Shown here one piece after another: positions 59,292 to 64,000 of a stretch of 64,000 nucleotides of DNA. Under the pieces are notes generated by a model. That model worked only from the letters and a program-made list of their open reading frames with translations. It had not been told where the DNA came from and did not search any database. Made by a program: the position numbers and the translations under genes. Position 1 is the stretch's first letter; each line of letters begins with the position of its first letter. The stretch is from Diphasiastrum complanatum (Eukaryota > Streptophyta > Lycopodiopsida > Lycopodiales > Lycopodiaceae), in the NCBI GenBank assembly GCA_029204225.1, contig CM055102.1, positions 15,872,229-15,936,228 on the forward strand, written 5' to 3'.

Positions 59292-59830
59292 TTCCTTCCC
59301 CCTTAACTTAAATTTTTCCTTGTATGGAAAAATTTGGAAAATTCTTCTAGAGATCAGCCTCTTTTTCCCAAGTATCTTCCTCTTCTGACTTGCCTCTCCA
59401 CCTGATTAAAATTCTCGAAGCACTCTATTCCTTAGAGTTTTCTGCCGGCTCTTAACAATTGCCTCGGGTTCAAGTGGTCCATTCGTGGACTCATGACGAA
59501 GAAGCTCTACTAGATCTTCCATAGGAACCAGGGTTTCCCCAACCCCCAATGAGGGTTTTAACTTACTAACGTGAAAAACATGATGAATTCCAACTGTTAG
59601 TTGGAAGATCTAGTTTGTATGTGACCTTGTTAATCACTTGCCAACTTTGCACACTTACCAATTTCAAGCCCCTAGCGTGACTAGGGACCCCATTGACCTC
59701 GAATTCCTTGTGCTTCTGAGACAGATCAACATAGTGCCTCGCCTTGTGTTGGGCACTTCTTATGCTGTCTTTAGCCAGCTGTAACATTTCTTGCATATCC
59801 GCAAGGAAATCAGCTGCGGCTTGCACCCGA
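59292..59830 (-). pseudogene. Gypsy B-family integrase C-terminus and chromodomain
   Basis: AKDSIRSAQHKARHYVDLSQ (59800-59700) and QVINKVTYKLDLP (near 59630), then LVRW-like and GKSEEEDTWEKEADL to a stop near 59350. It closely parallels 52560-52212 (the wording CGAAGCACTCTATTCCTTAG recurs in both), so it is a second copy of gypsy B and keeps the natural end that copy B lost. A segment of the GPF region is deleted. Confidence 0.8.
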
Positions 59831-61209
59831 AGGTTCTTTATGCCAACACTAATTGATGATCGAGGTTGATAACCAGACAGTCCACCTTGGATGTCTTGAG
59901 ACCTGCCCCCACCAGGTATGCAAGTTGCAACTCAAATTTGATTCTTGAATGCGCTTCTGTAGACTGTTGGAACTTGGTAAGTATTTACTGTTTAGTTAGT
60001 AGTGATAATTATTTCATGCAATGATGCGTGTGCCATGTATGGTCTTGATTTTTGACTCTTGTCAGAAGTTAGAACTTAGAATTTGTCACTTGTGCAATGT
60101 GCCCTCTGTTCCTGGAACGACTGCTGAAAGTTCATCAGGGCTTGAGGCAGATGGTTGTTGCTGTTGACTGGGCACAGTGGGGGCCGTCACAGGAGCCCAA
60201 GAGTAAGAGATTCGAGCGGACCATTATGCATTCACCGTCTTGGGATGAGGCTCGATCCATTGTGGTGGGCCTACAGCCCATCTACACTGTCCTGCGCCTT
60301 ACAGATCGAGAGGGCTGCACATTGGGCCTCTTGTACGAGTTCATGGACAGGCTGGGCGAGCAATTGAGGCTTTGCACGACCATTAGCGCTTCAAACAATT
60401 GAGGAAGTAACACCTCTGTCTTTCGCTTCAGCAATGACTCCAAGCGGTTGCTAACTACATGCAACTCCAAACTTTCGCTCCTTAGAAAGAAAAGTGGAAT
60501 CCGATGATCACTATTCTCTCAAAAGGAACTCCATTCCTTCGCTGCACCCTTGCAAACTTCAAACTGTGAAATAGTTGAAGCCAAAGTCACTTATGTCAGC
60601 AAGATGTGTGCTGGATTTCCGGTTGCAATACACCCAAATTTTGATGATAGAAATATGCCAGAATTTGTTCTCTCAGGGCGCTAGAAATCCTGAAGAAAAG
60701 TTTGAAATTGGAGCCTAAATGCTCTGCCATAGTGTGCCCTTATTGCTGAAAAAAAGAGATCAGAAACTGAGTATTTCTGACTCTAAATGTGCTAGAATTT
60801 CTGCTAGCAATACGCTAGAAAATCAGAATTGGAGCGATAGGTTGCTTCACAGAAATGCGATTGATCGCTGCTCCAGAAATTAGAGATTTAGTACTGTTGT
60901 CAGCGATTGAATGCTCCACCAAAATCAGCGATGGATGGCCCAAAAAAACACGCGCTCAGATCAGGCACAATAGTGCGAAATCCTCCAATTGGAAGTGCGA
61001 TTGTCTCCACAAATTTCTGCTTCTTGTTTGTCAGAAAAACAATGATTGTTTTCCACCAAAATGCGATTGAATGCTTTGCTAGAAAACAACGATTGGAGAG
61101 CCTGCCAAAAGAGTACTGCAAAACCAACCAATAGGCACTCCAAAAAACAGTAAGAATTTCTCCTCCAGATGGGCGCTGATCCTACTCTCCCTGATTGCCA
61201 AAATGACTT
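59831..61209. other. Retroelement leader with repeated motifs
   Basis: Apart from the hAT fragment below, this is probably leader of the - strand element whose LTR is at 61222-61617. The words GCGATTGAATGCT, CCACCAAAATCAGCGATGG and CAGAAATT recur between 60780 and 61140. No conserved frame. Confidence 0.45.
60090..60402 (+). pseudogene. hAT transposase fragment (DUF659 type)
   Basis: RFERTIMHSPSWDEARSIVV, then LQPIYTVLRLTDREGCTLGL and LYEFMDRLGEQL, parallels FWRDAQTLSGLLRPLYVMLR and STLGLVYELMDQIGQFL of the transposase at 19870-21719. Only about 100 codons of the segment after the DUF659 core survive, on the opposite strand to that copy. The sequence drops out after LGEQL, at the position corresponding to the hAT intron. 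Confidence 0.7.
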
Positions 61210-61221
61210 GCTCTGATACCA
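61210..61221 (-). other. Primer binding site, tRNA-iMet
   Basis: The - strand reads TGGTATCAGAGC next to the LTR end ...CCTAACGA. Confidence 0.92.
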
Positions 61222-61617
61222 TCGTTAGGAACAACATAACCACATAGAAGGCAAAGCTAGTCTGATCCACCTAGCCAATGCACTCTCTTATAAAATGCCC
61301 CTTCTAGCCTAGTGTGAGTTTGCATGGGAGTTGTAGGTGATAGTTGCTGCTGACACCCACCATTTGTGCTACATGCACTAGATTATTGTTGCATGCGGGG
61401 TCCTAGCCCATCACTGTAGGTGGGTGTCAGCAGCAACTATCATGCATGTGTCCGCATGTGTCTGCATGCATATGTATGTGTCCGCATGGGCATTACTGGC
61501 CCTCATACCAACTACATGGTATGCATGCAAGCCTCTGACTCACACTGTCCTCTGCCCTTTGGTGATTAGCTGCGCCCAGGTGTATTGTTGGGTTGGTACT
61601 GTTACGGTCTCGTAACA
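61222..61617 (-). repeat. LTR, young-element class, with internal palindrome
   Basis: It starts TGTTACGAGACCGTAAC at 61617 (- strand), like TGTTACGAGCTCGTAAC of the young gypsy, and shares CTCACACTAGGCTAGAAGG and GGTGGATCAG near its end. 396 bases. It contains a perfect 23-base inverted repeat (61339-61361 and 61419-61441). Confidence 0.82.
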
Positions 61618-61719
61618 ATTTGGCAGTGCTGCTTGGAGGAGGGGTAGGACGTGGGGGACTCTTCCTTCGTGGAGCCATGTCAGCAAGAGAGGTAGAGATG
61701 GAGCGCTAGTAGGCAGCCA

Positions 61720-62045
61720 TCGCTGGAGAGAGAGAAAGAGAGAGAGAGAGACAGAGAGAGAGAGAAAAGAAAGAAAAGCTTTATTAACGTCTTTTGGGCA
61801 CCCGTGGGTGCATAAGACCAAAAAGAAAATATGTACAAAGCAATAGTAGGAGCATCATCCATTGGAGGACGTGGCCGTAAAATGCTATAAACTAGCTACG
61901 AATGAAAGTAGAACAAAGCATAAGTGAAATAAGCCCACAACCCGGGCTGGGTATAACAGAAGAACTACAGAAAAAATACCAATGCCCACAACCCGGGCCA
62001 AGTGGAGAGTAAGTACATATCAGCGAAAGTAAGTGTGAAGTGTCC

Positions 62046-62100
<55 letters not shown>
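61720..62100 (-). mobile_element. Retroposon 3' ends with (CT)n tails
   Basis: On the - strand a segment ends GGTCTTATGCACCCACGGGT..., CGTTAATAAAGC, then CT-rich tail (61770-61720). The stem GCACCC/GGGTGC at 61798-61811 sits where the LINE hairpin is. A further (GA)n tract at 62049-62100 and two copies of AGCCCGGGTTGTGGGC-like words (about 61934 and 61987) lie behind it. Short, non-coding, SINE-like. Confidence 0.6.
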
Positions 62101-62102
<2 letters not shown>

Positions 62103-62128
62103 TTTATGTGCAAATGATTTTTTTGTAG

Positions 62129-62233
62129 GAGAAATTGGAAGGAGAGCTTGACAAGGCAAAAGGAGAAAAGGTTCAGCTTAGCAAAAAAAATCAAAATGAG
62201 ATGGCGGAGTTGGAAAGAAAGTATATTGAACAG
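62129..62233 (+). CDS. Host gene exon E, coiled coil
   Basis: 105 bases (35 codons), phase 0 at both ends: acceptor GATTTTTTTGTAG, donor GTCAGC at 62234. It encodes EKLEGELDKAKGEKVQLSKK and NQNEMAELERKYIEQ. The same Glu/Lys-rich helical style as exons B-D, and the frame joins exon D without a stop. The gene must continue beyond the window, since no terminal exon or stop was found after it. Confidence 0.7.
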
Positions 62234-62320
62234 GTCAGCAAATACATTATATGAAAATATAATTGACTAATAAGTTTTCTTTATTGCCTTCAAAGTAGAA
62301 CTCATTTTGGAAGCACTACC

Positions 62321-62324
<4 letters not shown>

Positions 62325-62391
<67 letters not shown>

Positions 62392-62438
62392 TTATTAATG
62401 TCCTTGAAATACCCTAAGGTACATAGGACTAATAAAAG

Positions 62439-62489
<51 letters not shown>

Positions 62490-62560
62490 CATTAATGTCT
62501 TTGAGATCCCTAAGCTACCTAAGATTGAAAAAAATTACATTTCAAATGTGTATGGAAACC
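62325..62560 (-). mobile_element. Two more (CT)n-tailed retroposon ends, nested in GA tracts
   Basis: (GA)n 62325-62388, then a 53-base segment with TTTATTAATGTCC and the stem TACC-CTAA-GGTA (62410-62421), then (GA)n 62442-62487, then TTCATTAATGTCTTTGAG...CCCTAAGCTACC, a related but more decayed end. Orientation -. Each segment ends in a CT tail on its 3' side. Confidence 0.65.
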
Positions 62561-63640
62561 TAGGGAGCATACTCAAAATGACTAACGTCTCCCAACACTA
62601 CACCCAAGCCTTCAGAGTTTTCCCTTTTCACTCCACAAATAGTCAAGGAAGCCATTGACCGTATGAAACACAATTGTGCCTGCAGTATTGATGACCTTGA
62701 GGCCGAGCTTCTACTATATGCTATAGATATTCTATTCCCAATATTTGCCAATCTTCTTAATGCAACCATTTCTCTAGTTTTCTCCTATCTTGGTGTATTA
62801 ACGTTATTTATCCCGTCCATAAAGCCATGATCCCATATGTCCAAGGAATTACTGCACTATGATGATTGGACATATTATGGCCAAACTATATGGCACCAGT
62901 TTAGAGATTACTAATTAGAAAGGGTGAGACATGACAATTACACACTAGGACAAGCAAGGTTTTAGCTCATCATTCTATGATAGATCGTGTGTTTACATGT
63001 TGATTGAAATATACGAAGAGGCACACCACAAGAAGAAGAAAGTATATCACTTCCTCTCTAGATGTCTTGTATGCTATTAGATTAAAGGGAAATATTATTG
63101 CCTATTTTGCGATCACCTTGTCACACTTTGTTCTATTGTGTTATTTGAAAATCAGAGATGTGTTGGTTTGTTGATGCAGGAAATGTTTCGTTTGAGGGGA
63201 GAGTTGACATGGGCACCTGGCACCAACCACCAGATACAGAGCATATTCCATCATTCTTTCCCAGGAAATGCTTTGGTGCAATGATGAAGATAGAATTAGA
63301 GTCAGAGGACGAAATAGAGATTCCTTTCAGACATAGGGATCAAATACAACCCCCACAACCTATTAGACCAGCCCACTCTAGGGCTACCTTCACATCGACT
63401 GACGAAACATGTGAGGATATCAGCTCCAAGATCTCTTAGGACTTTTTGTAGTAGATTTTAGTAGGCCACAGGGAGAGACACTTGATTCAACATGTTATAT
63501 GTCATAGTAGATGTAGATTGTCATTGTTTTATGATTGGAGATATTTTTATGCTCCCGCAATTTGATAACACACTTAATATCTACTCTTTTTAGACTTATA
63601 TGCCTTTTGCATTGAAAAGATATTGATGAAGCTTCCTGTT
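62560..63640 (+). pseudogene. Decayed LINE copy with internal deletion
   Basis: Reads the pre-RT region (SIDDLEAELLLYAID, NLLNATISLVFSYLG), NYCTMMIGHIMAKLYGTSL and TLGQAGF, then jumps at about 63085 to the ORF2 C-terminus (KGKYYCLFCDHLVTLCSIV, ENQRCVGLLMQEMFRLRG), an acidic end (KIELESEDEIEIPFRHRDQ) and the 3' hairpin ATGC-CTTTT-GCAT (63600-63612) with GATGAAGC. The catalytic RT core is missing. It matches the LINE at 45600-48965 throughout. The CT tail is absent; a TGTTGGAATC LTR-like start follows at 63638. Confidence 0.72.
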
Positions 63641-64000
63641 GGAATCTGGTGGACCCGTTCTGTCTCCACTGTTGGAGATCTGAGAGATGAGGGCTGATTG
63701 AGGTGCTTTGATGCCTTTCAGGTCTGATAATGCGCTCTATGCTCAGATTCCTATGATTAAGCTAGATAGAGTCGAACTCTCGACTGCAGGCTACTGTTGC
63801 TGACTGAGATCTATCCTTTTCCAAAGCCTAGATGGACACTGCCTATCTAGTATTGATTTATAATCATTCAGAGCCTATGTGCGGAAAAACTTATTGGAAG
63901 CTGAATACACATGAACAATGAACAAGCATAAAGACATTCAAGATTATACACAAGGGGCACGATGTGCAAATAGCATCTGTGCTTTGTAAGCGCTGCTTGG
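63641..64000 (+). other. No gene; possible LTR start
   Basis: TGTTGGAATCTGGTGGACCC at about 63638 resembles a copia LTR start, inserted at the end of the LINE. The window ends before this can be confirmed. Confidence 0.3.

Overview
The window looks like nuclear DNA of a land plant with a very large, repeat-filled genome. Nearly everything recognisable is transposable-element debris: Ty1/copia, Ty3/gypsy, LINE and hAT. LTRs repeatedly abut the plant-type primer site TGGTATCAGAGC (complementary to initiator-Met tRNA), and (GA)n/(CT)n and (CA)n microsatellites are abundant. Giant introns and old, nested retroelements would fit a gymnosperm or a similar giant-genome lineage, but the species cannot be fixed from the sequence.

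The main non-transposon signal is a set of short exons on the + strand that keep one reading frame: 16859-16967, 17175-17283, 19460-19540, 44552-44704 and 62129-62233. Each has GT/AG boundaries, together they encode a Glu/Lys-rich coiled-coil protein, and they are separated by introns of 207, 2,176, about 25,000 and about 17,400 bases. Most of the window is therefore probably the interior of one host gene whose introns collected the mobile elements. A second pair of coiled-coil candidate exons lies at 5632-6191.

Layout. 245-1870: gypsy pol remnant (-). 1925-5068: copia remnants around a 165-base (GA)n tract. 5632-7100: candidate exons and a microsatellite cluster. 7119-8906: copia LTR, primer site and gag. 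8907-11340: coding-like module I do not recognise. 11385-15123: LTR-like DNA, then a copia RT/RNase H end with an LTR followed directly by a primer site. 19870-21719: intron-containing hAT transposase (-), truncated. 21776-22543: gypsy tail and LTR (+). 24438-32620: old LTR material interrupted by a very young gypsy chromovirus-like element (25250-31488) with intact TGGAC target duplications and LTRs that differ by one indel. 33021-33930: large inverted repeat. 35123-38207: copia gag-pol (-), abutting a 141-codon ORF of unknown origin. 41452-42787: LTR pieces. 44955-48965: LINE copies (+). 48955-59830: head-to-tail mosaic of fragments of at least four LTR retrotransposons, all on the - strand, joined at LTRs and microhomologies. 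61222-61617: LTR with an internal palindrome. 61700-63640: retroposon 3' ends with (CT)n tails and a decayed LINE.

The retroelement genes supply Gag, protease, reverse transcriptase, RNase H and integrase for copy-and-paste transposition. Almost all carry stops, frameshifts or truncations. Even the youngest element has a stop and a frameshift close together between protease and RT. Every assignment rests on reading the sequence; no database search was possible.
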